A stretch of DNA of 64,000 nt from Tricholoma matsutake (Eukaryota > Basidiomycota > Agaricomycetes > Agaricales > Tricholomataceae). Where the stretch lies: assembly GCA_026075535.2 (NCBI GenBank), contig AP026545.1, positions 10,230,001 through 10,294,000 of the forward strand, given 5' to 3'. Numbering within the stretch: position 1 is the stretch's first letter; each line of letters starts with the position of its first letter. Of this stretch, positions 1 to 10,075 are shown piece after piece. Below the pieces are notes generated by a model. It ran no database searches and was not told the DNA's origin. It saw nothing but the letters and a program-made list of their open reading frames with translations. The position numbers and the translations under genes are program-made.

Positions 1-324
1 AATGGTAATTCATTCTCTGCTCGACATCGCCCGGCCGGCCAAACAGAGAGGTATTTACTGTGTCAGCTCATGAGATGCTTGTGGACTAACATTCAGGGCG
101 TAGGAGTGACGAAAGGCTTTGAGATCATCCAAAGAGTGCGGGATGTCATCACATTAGAAGATGACGACGACGATTGCGGATCAGTGAATGATGATGAGGG
201 ATGGTCTGAAGATGACCTTGCGCAGTGGCGAGAAGAGGATGAAGATGACTATGAGTGGGAGGAGCTCTATAGAGACGAACGTGAGAAGCCGAAAACATAT
301 GTGGCAGCCTTGAAGGAGAAGTGA
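1..324 (+). CDS. C-terminal end of an unidentified acidic protein (5' part outside window)
   Basis: The frame is open from the first base of the window and ends at a TAA-free run closed by TGA at 322-324, giving about 107 residues. The second half is very acidic, with an aspartate run near positions 160-175 and many Glu/Asp-Trp pairs (WSEDD, YEWEEL), and it ends in a lysine-rich tail. No domain was recognised. Acidic low-complexity tails of this kind occur on many fungal nuclear and F-box-like proteins, but that is only analogy. Base composition is CpG-containing, unlike the decayed transposons that follow, so it may be the 3' end of a genuine host gene. An overlapping antisense frame is judged a shadow. 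Positions 325-553 hold no recognisable gene. Confidence 0.35.
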   Translation, partial: NGNSFSARHRPAGQTERYLLCQLMRCLWTNIQGVGVTKGFEIIQRVRDVITLEDDDDDCGSVNDDEGWSEDDLAQWREEDEDDYEWEELYRDEREKPKTYVAALKEK

Positions 325-553
325 TGGGGTGTGGGCCTGACGTTTGAAGATGTTTCCCATTTTCACTCTTGCTAGTGCTGCTGCAGCTAGGGGAATTACT
401 GCGAGTTGGAAATGTCTGCCGCATATCAAGAGATCCAGCCTCGGGTCCTAACCGGTATCGTTTAGCCTTACGAATATAAGGAAGGATTATCCGAGTCGTG
501 ACCATGTATTTGGCTGTACGGTTAATTAATGAATCCAGCCAATATCATGTCGA

Positions 554-659
554 TAGTTATTTGTTTGAGTGATGGAACCCTATGTTGACGAGCCGAGTGC
601 AGTGACGAAGTCCCACCTTGGAGGGCTCGGCATAGGGTTCCATCACCAAACAACCACTA
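554..659. mobile_element. Short MITE-like foldback element (106 bp)
   Basis: A left arm around 554-584 and a right arm around 631-659 are inverted copies sharing TGATGGAACCCTATG and a TTGTTTG block further out. The centre carries a second short pair (GAGCCGAG / GGCTCGG). There is no coding capacity. The likely target duplication is TA, so the superfamily is unresolved. Confidence 0.55.
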
Positions 660-685
660 AACAGAGCATGTCCTAAGGTAGGCGC

Positions 686-826
686 AGAACTTCGACAGTA
701 GAGATTTTCAGTTCAGATTATTTTCTGAACTTCAAAAGCTGAACTTACATGCAGGAACTGAACTTGATTCTGAGAAAGTGAACTTCAGGAAAGTGAACTT
801 GTGTTTGCTCCAAGTCGAGTTCAGAT
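686..826. repeat. Degenerate GAACTT-rich repeat tract
   Basis: About nine spaced copies of (CT)GAACTT or GTTCAG-like words occur within 140 bp. Spacing is irregular, so it is not a clean satellite. Such subterminal words are typical of decayed transposon ends. The rest of 660-1048 shows no gene. Confidence 0.4.
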
Positions 827-1048
827 TACTTAGTTTGTACCCATCCACGTGACATTAACACGTCATGTCGTGTGTTGCTACATTTTCTCATTGTTCATAT
901 ATATTGCTGGCCACCAAAACCACTGTCCATTGGTTCAAGGATAGACTAATTATCTTGGTTAGACTGGGGTACAACGAGAAGGAGGTGTAAAGATCTGAGG
1001 TTTAACATGGTACTGGAGACTCAAGAGGCAGAGGCAAGACCATAAGAC

Positions 1049-2277
1049 CATAACAATGATTATGAGAAGGCGCGTCAACTGGCGATCAACAAACATCACG
1101 TGCACTTGTCAGAATGAACTACGAAATTCAATCTGAACTCAACTGCCCAACACCTTGCAAAAGCTGCACTTGAGAAGTCACAATGCAATGAAATTGACAT
1201 TAGTACTGACTGTAAATGGACCTTGGCAGGGATGAAACTAAAGAATGGCACCCAATGCTCCCTATACCAAGGTATCACCAAATGGAAACTCGCAAACAAG
1301 CCTAGACGACAAACAGAGATACAACTGGCAACTACGACTTACGCTGTCCAAGATCTAACAGGTGAAACACCAACACCTGATAAAATATGGTCAGCAATCC
1401 ATAAATGTGACCTCTCAAAACAGATCAGAAACTACCTCTGGAAAAGTTTACATAATGCCTATAAAATAGGCAGTTTTTGGAGTAGAATCCCTAACATGGA
1501 ACACCGTGACAGATGCATACTATGTGGAGAGTCTGAATCAATGGAACACATCACCATTGAATGTCCCAATTCAAATGCCATTAGTATCATCTGGAATTTA
1601 GCAAAAAACCTATGGTTAAAACATGAAGAAACCTGGCCAGAAATATGGTTTGGAACCATCCTAGGTTGCATACTAGCAGACTTCAAAAGTGAAAAGGGCA
1701 AGAAACTCCATGGCAAGAACCGCCTTTTTGAGATCCTCATAACTGAGTCAGCACACCTGATATGGAAGCTATGATGTGAAAAAGTCATTAAATTTGAAGG
1801 GGTTCCAGACAAGTTCCACTCACCAGACAAGATCCACAATAAATGGGTAGCACAAGTAAACTGACAACTACACTTAGACATCCTGTCCACAAACAGGAAG
1901 CTGCAAGACAGAAGTGCTCTGACACAGGGAATTGTACTCCAAACCTGGAGTGGAGTCCTAAAGGATGAAGACAGTCTGCCAAATAACTGGATCTGGCAGC
2001 AAGGGGTTTTAGTTGGTATTTCATCTCGCCGCCCTCCAGGGTGGAATAGATAATAGTTTAGGGCCATGGCCCTATCCTATAATCTTTGAGATGGCGAGTC
2101 CAACACTGCTGGCACATGGTAGCATACATAAAGGTATTTCCCCTAGGTGATATTCTTGGGTCTTCAGCAATGATTTCCCTAACTCAATGTGTCCTCCCAT
2201 GCTGACCTTGTCAGTTGTTGGAGTTGAGTGGAGCTTTGGGCTCAAGCATTCCACCAAAAAAAAAAAAAAAAAAAAAA
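1049..2277 (+). mobile_element. 5'-truncated LINE: RNase H tail, zinc-finger-like domain, 3' UTR and poly(A)
   Basis: One reading frame runs from about 1049 to a TAA at 2051-2053 and is broken only by a few stop codons. These include TGA at 1115, 1772 and 1862, each where an Arg codon (CGA) is plausible. The protein resembles the C-terminal part of the non-LTR retrotransposon polyprotein common in mushrooms: a short RNase H remnant (TAQHLAKAA), then GETPTPDKIW, then a Cys/His cluster (CILCGESESMEHI...ECP), then ILITESAHLIWKL, ending in SSRRPPGWNR. A 200-bp 3' UTR ends in 22 adenines at 2256-2277. The reverse transcriptase domain is absent. GGTTAG flanks both sides (about 956 and 2278), a possible short target duplication. 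Confidence 0.85.
2256..2277 (+). repeat. Poly(A) tail of the LINE
   Basis: Twenty-two consecutive A residues directly follow the LINE 3' UTR. This fixes the orientation and the 3' junction of the insertion. Confidence 0.9.
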
Positions 2278-2300
2278 GGTTAGGAATGTGCCTCCAGCAT

Positions 2301-2426
2301 GTGTTAATATGTACATTTTATATCCATTAATGTAATAGTTCTTCATTATAAACAATAGTATGTGTATGTGTTAATATGTACATTTTCTATATACATTAAT
2401 CCAATAGTACTTCATTATAAACAATA
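2301..2426. repeat. Tandem duplication spanning the end of the Helitron helicase ORF
   Basis: Segments 2301-2357 and 2368-2426 are near-identical and share GTGTTAATATGTACATTTT and CATTATAAACAATA. Read on the minus strand, the unit holds the last codons of the helicase (NIVYNE) and the bases after them. The ORF end is therefore duplicated downstream of itself. Confidence 0.7.
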
Positions 2427-3784
2427 TTTTTTGTTTTTGCGCTTTCACTATCACTTGGCCATATTGCCTTGATGTTGTGCACAGACCTTACCCATGATAT
2501 TGCCACATAGAACTGCCCATGCATGAGCACTGGACTCCTGAAATCTAATTCCACATGCTGCACTGACTGCCCTTGGGGTTTGTTGATCAACATTGAAAAG
2601 CATAGTTGAGCAGGAAACTGGAGTCAAGACAGTGTGAAAGGGGGTTGTCCTTTAATTGGCTGCAGTCACATCCATGGAATAAAGACCTTCTCTCCAGCAT
2701 GATCTCCAGTAATCAACTGAACCTCCAACACTCTGTTGCAAATCTGAGTCAATATCCCTCGAGAACTATTGCAGACCCCTCCAGAAATGTTCAGGTTCTG
2801 AAGCACCATCACTAGGCATCCAACCTTTGGTGCCAAGTGTGCCAATGGTAGACCTGAGCAGTTGATCAAATTCAGGTATTCAGGCAGATACAGAAGTTCT
2901 CCATTTTCATTGTTTGCAACAGTCTGCACTGTGGAAAACTTGCTCCTCTCCAGGGAACCTCTGAAGAATGTAATGGTCAACTTGTCAACATTATCATTTT
3001 TGCTTGCCAGGATGATCCACTCTGAAAAGTATTGATTGGGATGCTGAGCATGATCATAGATGCCAGGATAGACAGTGTCAATGAGGGAAGCCAGAGTGTT
3101 TTTGGGACATTTGAAATGATCAGGAAGCTCAGTTTTGGTGCCTTCATCTGTGTGACCACCCTTTCTGACTTCCAACTGCCACTTTGCCAACTCTTGCTCT
3201 TAAAGATCATCTGTGTTCAATCACATGTTGATTTTGAGATGAAGAACCTTGATGTGCTGCCAAAGAACAGAGTGCTGCAAGGAAGTATCAACAATCTGAG
3301 GTTGTGAACCCCTCTCAATAACAGGCAGGATCTGGTGAAAGTCACCCCCAAAAATGACAGGAATGCCACCAAAGATTTGATCGGATTGGAGAATGTCTTT
3401 CAGAGTGCGATTGACAGCTTCATGGAGATGATGATGCTGCATGAGTGCCTCATTCCAAATGATCAAACCAGTCTTCTGCAACAGCTTTGCTCATACTGAA
3501 CCTCTGGAGATAGAGCAGGTAGATGACTCATTGATGATGAGAGGGATCTGGAGACATGAATGAGAAGTGGAGCCCCCTTTGAGCAAGAGTGCAGTGATGC
3601 CAGATGATGCTATACAGAGAACAATCTTTCCCTGAGAATGAAGCTGATGGCAGAGAGTATCGTACACATAGGTCTTGCCTGTGCCACCGGGACCATGGAG
3701 GAAAAAGGTCTGGCCAGTCTTGTTGTTGACTGCATCCATGATCTCCTCAAAGACAGCTCTCTGGTCTGGATTGAAGGTGTTCAT
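2396..3784 (-). pseudogene. Helitron Pif1-like helicase, C-terminal half, frameshifted
   Basis: Read from 3784 downward, the sequence has Walker A (HGPGGTGKT), then a Walker B/DEA box altered to LIIWNEAL, then the motif GGDFHQILPV. A middle block follows with KCPKNTLASLIDTVYPGI, LEYL-like PEYLNLINCSGLP and GGVCNSSRG. The end, INKPQGQSVQHVELD and HGQFYVAISWVRS, matches the terminal motifs of Helitron rolling-circle helicases and ends in NIVYNEVLLD and a stop. The coding is split into four frames near 3487, 3215 and 2600, so it is dead. The N-terminal Rep domain is missing because gypsy element A starts exactly at 3785. The Asp-to-Asn change in the DEA box is a G-to-A transition. Confidence 0.85.
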
Positions 3785-4208
3785 TGTAAGGGGACCAGAG
3801 GATGCCCCACATGTTTCTCCTATTTTTTATGTTTTTCCTATATTTTTCCTCACCTTGTTTCCTTCTATTCTTCATTTTCTATGATTTTTCCTTATTTTAT
3901 TACTAATTTCCCTTTCTATCACATTTGTGCATGTTGACAGTTTTATATTTAGAGATGGAGTACCCCTTCCAACATCTACCCCTTGGTATGATGTCATTCG
4001 GCAGCCTTGATCAGCCTATCTCTGCCTTTTCTATTTTTAGATTATTATTTGATTTTTGCAGTCTTCACATATACTGGGCACTGACAAAGGGGTCCTTAGT
4101 GTTTTCTCTTTGGATTTTGCTTTGCTAGGTGCACCTCCAATCCCTGTACTATGTAGTATAATTTTAACTTCAGATTTCCCTTTGCTAGAGGCTGAGGTTG
4201 CCCTTATA
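3785..4208 (+). repeat. 5' LTR of gypsy element A
   Basis: It starts TGTAAGGGG and ends CCCTTATA and aligns along its whole length with the 426-bp LTRs at 8365-8790 and 14374-14799. Many C/T and G/A differences are visible, for example GGCAGCCTTGATCAGCC against GGCGGCCTTGATCCGCC. It has no 3' partner in the window. Confidence 0.85.
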
Positions 4209-5930
4209 GTAGAAAACTCTCTCTTAAGGCCTGAAATTGTGAATGTGCTGCCCAAGATAGGCAGATATGGAGTGGATGACACTTCCCAAAGCTCAATAGA
4301 CTCCCTACACACTGTTCCTGACAGTCCCGCCTTTAGTGCGCCACCATTTTCACCAAATGCACCCCCTAATGCCATGGACACATCAGTAAGGCATGACAGG
4401 GGTATGAAAAATGCATGGCAGGGGTATGGCCATAACTTCAAATATCATTACTAACTGCCTATCAAAAGTTTTATCCCAGCTGGGCAATATATAAGGCTTT
4501 GAGAAACCTCAAGTTTTCAAGCCATAAAGCAAAATTTGCATCCAGCAGAAAGGTAAGGGTATGGAAAAACCCATGAAAAAATCAAAAGGTCAGATTTTCA
4601 TGGGTTTTTCCATACCCTTACCTTTCTGTTGAATGCAAATTTTACTTTATGGCTTAAAAACTTGAGGTTTCTCAAAGCCTTATATATTGCCCAGCTGGGA
4701 TAAAATTTTTGATAGGCAGTTAGTAATAATATTTGAAGTTATGGCCATACCCCTGCCATGCATTTTTGATACCCCTGTCATGCCTTACACATCAGAGCAC
4801 CTTGATGTGCTTGAAAGCAATGTTACTGGAATACACATGCAAATTGACTCACTTAAATCTACAATTGAAAACATTGTCAGAACCCTTCAGACTAGCTCCA
4901 CAAACAATATTCCCCCCATTGCAACTCCAAGCATGCCCAACAACAACGATGTGCTGCTTAATGTGCCCACTAAGGAGCATGCCCAGATCAAACTGTCCCC
5001 TCCCACCGAATTTAATGGTGCATGTGTGCAGGGATGTGTGTTCCTTAACTCCTGTGAGTTGTATATCAGTCTCCAGTCACATCAATTTGTTGATGAAGCT
5101 GCAAAATTTATTGGGCCTTCACATACATGAAATCTGAATGTGCCTATCTCTACATGGACCATATTCTGCACCAAACTAAAAAACTCAGTTCTCTACCTTT
5201 CTCCACTTGGGGTGACTTTTGAGCAGAGTTTGTACACCACTTTTGTCACCTTAATGAGTGCCACCAAGCAGTGACACAACTCGAGTCATCCTTGTACCAC
5301 CAGGCACATTGATCTGTGGACAATTATATCGACAAGTTTAAAGATTTGGTGGACATGGCAGGATATGGGGGTGGGCTACCAGTGGTGGTGAAGTTCTGAC
5401 AGGGCCTCAACTGAGAGATTCAGGACCAGATTGCCCAGATGTTGGAAGGATGTCTGGTGGACAATGATATCTATGCTTGGTATGAAGCTGCTTCCCTCTG
5501 TGATGAGAACTGACTCACAAATGTGGTGTTCAATGCTGCATTCCAGGCTCCAACTACCAGTCCTGCATCCCACATCTTCAATTGAACCCTCCCCCAACAT
5601 AATCCCATTCCTGTCCATCAAACTCCTGCACCAGCCATCAATGTTCCAGTACCAATGGATGTTGATGCAGCCCATAGCTGTGTGCACAGGTTGAACCTCT
5701 GCTACCACTGTGGGAAAACTGGACATATGGCTGGAGCATGTCCCCATCATCAGGATATCTGGATGCTCACCCCTGAGGGGTGAGACAAACTCCTCCAGGA
5801 CCTGTTGGCACTTGTAGATGTCAAGGAAGCAAAGGGTCAGGTTACAGAGGAGATCAAATCAGAGGTTGTAGAGGAGCAGGATTTTTCTATTTGCAGCAAG
5901 TGAATCATATGCCCTTGTTGCTTGTCCATA
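4209..5930 (+). pseudogene. Gag of gypsy element A (interrupted)
   Basis: The reading resembles the gag of element E: FSPNAPP, then (after a MITE) ESNVTGIHMQIDSLKS, KLSPPTEFNG and NSCELYISLQ. A degenerate zinc knuckle follows near 5700 (CYHCGKTGHMAGAC). It carries several frameshifts and stops, plus the 403-bp foldback element at 4386-4788 inserted between the codons for MDTS and EHLD. The product would have been a capsid/nucleocapsid protein. Arg codons of E are often Cys, His, Gln or stop here. Confidence 0.75.
4386..4788. mobile_element. Foldback MITE (403 bp) in gag of gypsy A, TSD ACATCA
   Basis: Two arms of about 190 bp are inverted copies around a short spacer near 4585. Termini are GTAAGGCATGACAGGGG and the complement CCCCTGTCATGCCTTAC. 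ACATCA occurs at 4380-4385 and again at 4789-4794, and removing the element plus one copy restores the gag reading. A subterminal repeat (CATGRCAGGGGTATG) occurs twice per arm. Six- or seven-bp duplications do not point to one superfamily with certainty. Confidence 0.85.
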
Positions 5931-7046
5931 ACCATTTTGAAGTTTTGTTAGTTGAATCCCCAGAGAATGAATCTACTGTTCCCCTCTCTGACTCTTCAAA
6001 GTTGGCTGAAGACATACCTGCTTTTTCTATCTCTCCCTCTGCCCTCCATCCCAAAATTAAATCATGGGAGCGCAAATTACCACGCAAATATATTGTTGCA
6101 TCCACTCCCTCTGCACATTCCTTGAACCTGGCAATCAAACTACAGACTACCGACACCGGACAGAGACTTGGTGTCTCTGCACTCCTGGACTCCAGTGTGA
6201 CTGGCCTCTTCATTGACACCCATCTTGTGCAACAACATCGCCTGAACACTCGCTCACTCTCACACCCAATACCAGTTTATAATGTGGATGGATCCCCAAA
6301 TGAAGCTGGTGCCATCTGAGAGGTTGTAGACCTGGTCCTCCATTACAAAGATCACAGTGAGTGTGTCCTTTTTGCTGTCACTCAGATAGGAAAGCAGAAG
6401 GTGATTTTGGGCTATCTGTGGCTTGAGACCATAACCCAGAGGTCAACTGACGTACTGGGGAGGTCACTATAAGCTGGTGCCCATCCAGCTGTTGCACTTG
6501 TTTCATGGAAGCCAGACTAGAATGCCATGGACAAAGGGCCTCAATATGATGCACCCAGAAGTGTCGTGCTGGACCCCTGCCAGTGCAGGATGTGGAGTTG
6601 GAGGGGGTCCCTGATCTGGTGCCAGACTCAGATGACAACAAGGAGGAGCCAGAGGAAGTTGAGGAAGGTGATCAGATTTTCTACACCGTGATTCGTCTAT
6701 CACATGAGATGTGTGCTACATCGAACATATCCCAATGCCTCGCTGAGGCTTTCCACAAAAACAATACTGCTAAATCCTCTACTGACTCCTTACTTCCTCA
6801 TCTCCATGAGTTGAAGGATGTGTTCTCCAAGGAATCATTCAACTCTCTCCCTGCACACAAGCCATGGGATCACATGATTGAACTCATCCCTGGTGCAACC
6901 CCTTCCTTCTGCAAGGTCTATCCTCTCTCCCCTGAGGAGCAGCAACAGCTTGACCAGTTTATTGATGAACACCTAGCCTCTGGATATATTCGACCATCGA
7001 AGTCACCCATGGCCTCTCCCTTTTTTGTTGTCAAGAAGAAGGATGA
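5931..7046 (+). pseudogene. Protease and partial reverse transcriptase of gypsy element A
   Basis: The frame carries the aspartic protease region as LLDSSVTGLFIDTHLV, where the family usually has DSGA, then IPVYNVDGSPNEAG. After several stops comes the RT N-terminus with AHKPWDHMIELIPG, SPEEQQQLDQFIDEH and RPSKSPMASPF. The RT palm with its YLDD motif is absent because the element is truncated at about 7046. It keeps the ten bases around the protease active site that the younger element E has lost, so the two copies were independently inactivated. Confidence 0.75.
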
Positions 7047-7171
7047 GGAATGAAGAGTACTGGACAATGGAATCTAAACTTCACACCGCTGCAGTGAAAG
7101 ACACTGCGAACCACGGGAATGTCAGCATCCATCATCAGGGCCACTGTCAAAGGAAAAGCAGTGCAACCCAT

Positions 7172-7542
7172 TAGTGTTGCCTTGACTGACTTGGGGCATT
7201 TTTGTAATTTTAAAATAACTTGACACAATGTGCTCAGCCTGCTTAGTGTTGAGAGAGGGCCCATCGACTTTTGGGGCTCTCTATCTATGTAAATATTTTC
7301 AGAATTCTATACAATTTATTGGAATTGATATTGCCTTTGACTCATTTTTGTCAAGTCAACCAGCAAAAATGAGTCAAAGGCAATATCAACTCCAATAAAT
7401 TGTATAGAATTCTGAAAATATTCACAAAGATAGGGAGCCCCAGAAGTTGATGGGTCCTCTCTCAACACTAAGCAGGCTGAGTGCATTGTGTCAAGTTGTT
7501 TTGAAAATACAAAAATGCCCCAAGTTGGTCAAGGCAACACTA
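7172..7542. mobile_element. hAT-type foldback MITE, 371 bp, TSD CAACCCAT
   Basis: Termini TAGTGTTGCCTTGAC and GTCAAGGCAACACTA fit the hAT end consensus (YARNG). Arms of about 170 bp pair around a centre near 7350. CAACCCAT lies at 7164-7171 and 7543-7550, an exact 8-bp duplication as hAT transposases make. A second copy, the same length once its own insertion is removed, is at 20910-21536. Confidence 0.92.
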
Positions 7543-8364
7543 CAACCCATCACATCCTTCTACCCCAAGGAGATGCTCCACAGCGTCAACACGATTCAAG
7601 CGTGCTACACTGGCATTACCATTTGGAGAACACTCAGGTCAGAGGACTGCAATAGGAATCAAATCTCCAGCCTCCAGCCATTTCTCAAACACATCATCAA
7701 AGTCAAGCTGTACAAACATGAGATGGACAACCTAGAGGGGCTGGTGCAGGACCTCATTGGGGATGGCACCCACAAGGCTGCACAGTTTGCAGGAGGAGGA
7801 TTGGTGAGTCCCTGATTTCCACCATTTTGGTGCTTTTTCTGAGGATCATCCTTCTCTCCTTTGAGATTTCTCTCTGCAAGTCTGACAGGCTCTCATTCAT
7901 CCTAGTTGCAACCCAGGTATTCCTTGGAAGAACCCATCCACATTGGAAGAGTGGCAACAGCACCCCTCATGGAAGCTGGATGTCCTCGTTGAGATCCTCA
8001 ACCATCACCTGGAGAAGGACAATCAGCCTCCCCTAGAAGTGAAGGACGACAAGCTCATGCTGTCCCCAAGGCCATCTGGGAGTAGTCCCACCAAGGGCCC
8101 TGGAGCAAATGCCTCCGACAAGGTGATTGTCTACTGCAAGTTCCTGTCAGCGTACATCCAGATATGCCAAATGAGTGCCTCTCCACCCTTGCTCTCTCAT
8201 TTGTCACTCAATCATGTCACCAGGTGTTGAAGCTTAATGGCATCAAGACCCTCCAGCTCAATGGGTCAACACCTGCCTCCCAGTGAATGGAGATTATCGA
8301 ACGGTTCAAGAATGGCACTGTCAATGATGCTTGCATCCTGATTATGTCCACCATAGGGCTTGTA

Positions 8365-8790
8365 TGTAAGGGGACTAGGGGGGTGCCCTGTGTGTTTTTC
8401 CTATTTTTTATGTTCGTCCTATATTTTTCCCCACCTCATTTCCTTCTATTCTTCATTTTCTATGATTTTTCTGGATTTTATTACTAATTTTCCCTTGCTA
8501 TCATGTTTGTACATGTTGACACTTTTATATTTAGAGGCGGAGTACCCCTTCTGACACATACCCCTTGGTATGATGTCATTCGGCGGCCTTGATCCGCCTA
8601 TCTCTGCCTTTTTCTATTTTTAGGTTATATTTGATTTTTGTCGTCTTCACATATACTGGGCATCAGCAAGGGGATCCTTAGAGTTTTCTCTTCGGATTTC
8701 TCTTTGCTAGGTGCGCCCCCAATCCCTGTATTATGTAGCATAATTTTAACTTCGGATTTCCCTTTGCTAGAGGCTTAGGTTGCCCTTATA
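8365..8790 (+). repeat. 5' LTR of gypsy element E
   Basis: It starts TGTAAGGGG and ends CCCTTATA, a near-perfect short inverted repeat (TGTAAGGG against TATAAGGG). It is the same length as the 3' LTR. No obvious tRNA primer-binding site follows at 8791. Confidence 0.93.
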
Positions 8791-8920
8791 GTAGAAAACT
8801 CTCCCCTAAGGCCCGAAAATCGCGAATGCGCTGCCCAAGATAGGCAGGTACGGACTGGACAATGCTTCCCAAAGCTCCACAGAGTCCCTACACACTGTTC
8901 CAGATACTCTCGCCTTTATT

Positions 8921-10075
8921 ATGCCGCCATTTTCGCCAAATGCGCTCCCTAGCGACATGGACGCATCAGAATGCTTCGACGCGCTTGAAAGCGATGTTTC
9001 CGGAATGCGCGCGCAAATCGACTTGCTTAAATCTACGATTGAAAACTTCGTTAGGACCCTCCAGGCTAACCCTACGACCAATAGTTCCCCCTTTATGACT
9101 CCAAGCGCACCCAACAACGATGTTTTGCCAAACACGTCCACTAAGGAACATGCCCAGATCAAACCGTCCCCCCCCGCCGAATTTAATGGTGCACATGCAC
9201 AGGGACATGCATTCCTTAATTCCTGTGAGTTATACATTAGTCTCCAGTTGCATCAATTTGTCGATGAGGCTGAAAAAATTTATTGGGCCTTCACATACAT
9301 GAAATCTGAACGCACCTATCTCTATGTGGACCGTATCCTACGTCAAACTAAAGAACTCAGTTCTCTACCTTTCTCCACTTGGGGTGACTTTCGAGCTGAG
9401 TTCATATGCCACTTCTGCCCCCTCAATGAACGCCACCGAGCAGTGACACGACTTGAGTCATCTGCTTACCACCAGGGACGTCGATCCGTGGACGACTATA
9501 TTGATGAGTTCAAGGATTTGGTGGACATGGCAGGATATGGGAGTGGGTTACCAGTGGTGGTGAAGTTCCGACGGGGGCTCAACCAAGAAATTCAGGACCA
9601 GATTGCACAGATGTTGGAAGGGCGCCCAGCGGACGATGATATCCTTGCTTGGTATGAAGCTGCTTCACTCTGTGATGAGAACTGACTCACAAATGCGGCG
9701 TTTAATGCTGCATTCCATGCTCCAACTACCACTCATACACCCTACACCTTCAATCGAAGCCTCCCCCGCCCTAACCCCATTCCTGTTCGTCAAACTCCCA
9801 CACCAGCCGTCAATGTCCCAGTACCAATGGATGTTGATGCAGCCTGCAGCCATGCACATAAGTTGGATCTCTGCTACCATTGTGGGGAACCTGGACACAG
9901 GGCTGGAGCATGTCCCCATCGTCAGGATATCTGCATGCTCACCCCCGAGGGACGAGACAAACTCCTGCAAGATTTGTTGGCGCTTGTAGATGTTGAGGAA
10001 GCGAAGGATCAAGTTGCAGAGGAGATTAAGTTGGAAGTTGTAGAGGAGCAGGATTTTCCTATTTGCAGCGAGTGA
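8921..10075 (+). pseudogene. Gag of gypsy element E, one nonsense codon
   Basis: A single frame of about 384 codons runs from ATG 8921 to TGA 10073-10075, broken only by TGA at 9683-9685, where the family probably has Arg. The order is an N-terminal Pro/Ser segment, a short helical stretch (ALESDVSGMRAQIDLLKS), the capsid core (AEFNGAHAQGHAFLNSCELYI, RTYLYVDRILRQ, TWGDFRAEFICHF, GRRSVDDYIDEFKDLVDMAGY), and one CCHC zinc knuckle (CYHCGEPGHRAGAC) near residue 310. It would form the virus-like particle and bind the RNA. Codons still contain many CpG dinucleotides, unlike element A. Confidence 0.88.

Larger units (their letters stand above)
3785..7046 (+). mobile_element. Gypsy element A: old, truncated Ty3/gypsy copy
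   Basis: The 5' LTR is kept, then gag, protease and the start of reverse transcriptase, but the element stops inside RT after the motif FFVVKKKD at about 7046. The remaining pol and the 3' LTR are missing, and SNF2-like sequence is joined directly. It belongs to the same family as the LTR-complete element E (8365-14799), with which it aligns throughout. Nearly all CpG sites in E are TpG or CpA here, so A is much older or more heavily mutated. It landed in the Helitron helicase; the left flank is TTCAT. Confidence 0.85.

Noticed and set aside
149..505. Antisense open frame overlapping the acidic ORF at the left edge
   Set aside because: It mirrors the acidic frame, has no motif and is low complexity.
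1459..2067. Long minus-strand open frame across the LINE
   Set aside because: It is the shadow of the plus-strand LINE protein, whose motifs and poly(A) tail fix the orientation.
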